A stretch of DNA of 32,544 nt from NCBI GenBank assembly GCA_002372135.1, contig DFIN01000019.1, positions 1-32,544 on the forward strand, in the 5' to 3' direction. The stretch comes from Bacteroidales bacterium UBA3696. GTDB lineage: Bacteria > Bacteroidota > Bacteroidia > Bacteroidales > Paludibacteraceae. Below the pieces are notes generated by a model. The model was not told the DNA's origin and made no database searches. It saw only the letters and a program-made list of their open reading frames with translations. Made by a program: the position numbers and the translations under genes. Shown piece by piece: positions 32,522 through 32,544 of the stretch; position 1 is the stretch's first letter, and each line of letters starts with the position of its first letter.

Positions 32522-32544
32522 GGAAAGATGGCGGAGTGGTCGAT
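32522..32544 (+). tRNA. 5' end of tRNA-Ser (partial)
   Basis: The last 23 bases, GGAAAGATGGCGGAGTGGTC then GAT, are a typical start of a class II tRNA-Ser: 7-nt acceptor strand GGAAAGA, TG, then the D-arm GCGGAGTGGTCGA. The gene runs off the window, so the anticodon is not visible. Confidence 0.8.

Noticed and set aside
1..32544. CRISPR array, insertion sequence, prophage or toxin-antitoxin system
   Set aside because: No direct-repeat/spacer pattern, transposase, integrase or TA-type pair was found; the tRNA fragments at both ends have no repeated att-like segment that I can see.

Overview
The window looks like chromosomal DNA from a member of the order Bacteroidales. The evidence is the repeated promoter pattern TTTG-N19/20-TAnnTTTG (found upstream of at least five transcripts), mostly weak Shine-Dalgarno sites, an SRP RNA gene, a PorX-type regulator of the type IX secretion system (T9SS), and a giant secreted protein of the kind common in this order. 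I see no phage, insertion sequence, integrase or CRISPR array. The window opens inside the 3' end of one tRNA gene and closes inside the 5' end of a tRNA-Ser gene.

Left part (1-5181): a tRNA tail and terminator; a Fur-family metalloregulator followed by a Zn/Cd-type P1B ATPase with a His-rich N-terminus, and between them a 15-bp palindrome that is a good operator candidate; a secreted subtilisin-like protease; an SRP RNA gene on the minus strand with its own promoter and U-tract; and a RecD2-like helicase.

Middle left (5204-14328, minus strand): a tightly packed six-gene unit, in transcription order potA-potB-potC-potD, a 980-aa TPR protein and a 574-aa outer-membrane beta-barrel. Junctions are 4-bp ATGA overlaps or short gaps. 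PotD carries an unusual C-terminal membrane anchor. The layout suggests a polyamine importer co-expressed with envelope proteins.

Centre (14329-22472): a divergent promoter region, a leader of about 245 nt with a C11 tract and a perfect 12-bp hairpin, a 2482-aa secreted repeat protein, a 54-aa downstream ORF and a strong terminator. The giant protein and the subtilase end in the same short C-terminal motif, a candidate sorting or surface-processing tail.

Right part (22475-32544): gltX, an M3-family lipoprotein peptidase and a small membrane protein on the plus strand. They converge on a compact minus-strand housekeeping cluster (PASTA protein, rluD, porX, an EEP-family hydrolase, engB, a UspA-like protein). 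A strongly promoted small acidic lipoprotein gene and the tRNA-Ser start follow.

Several starts were moved downstream from the longest possible reading frame because the longer frame began with TTG inside a promoter, a hairpin or the preceding gene: the ATPase, the giant protein, potA, potC and engB.
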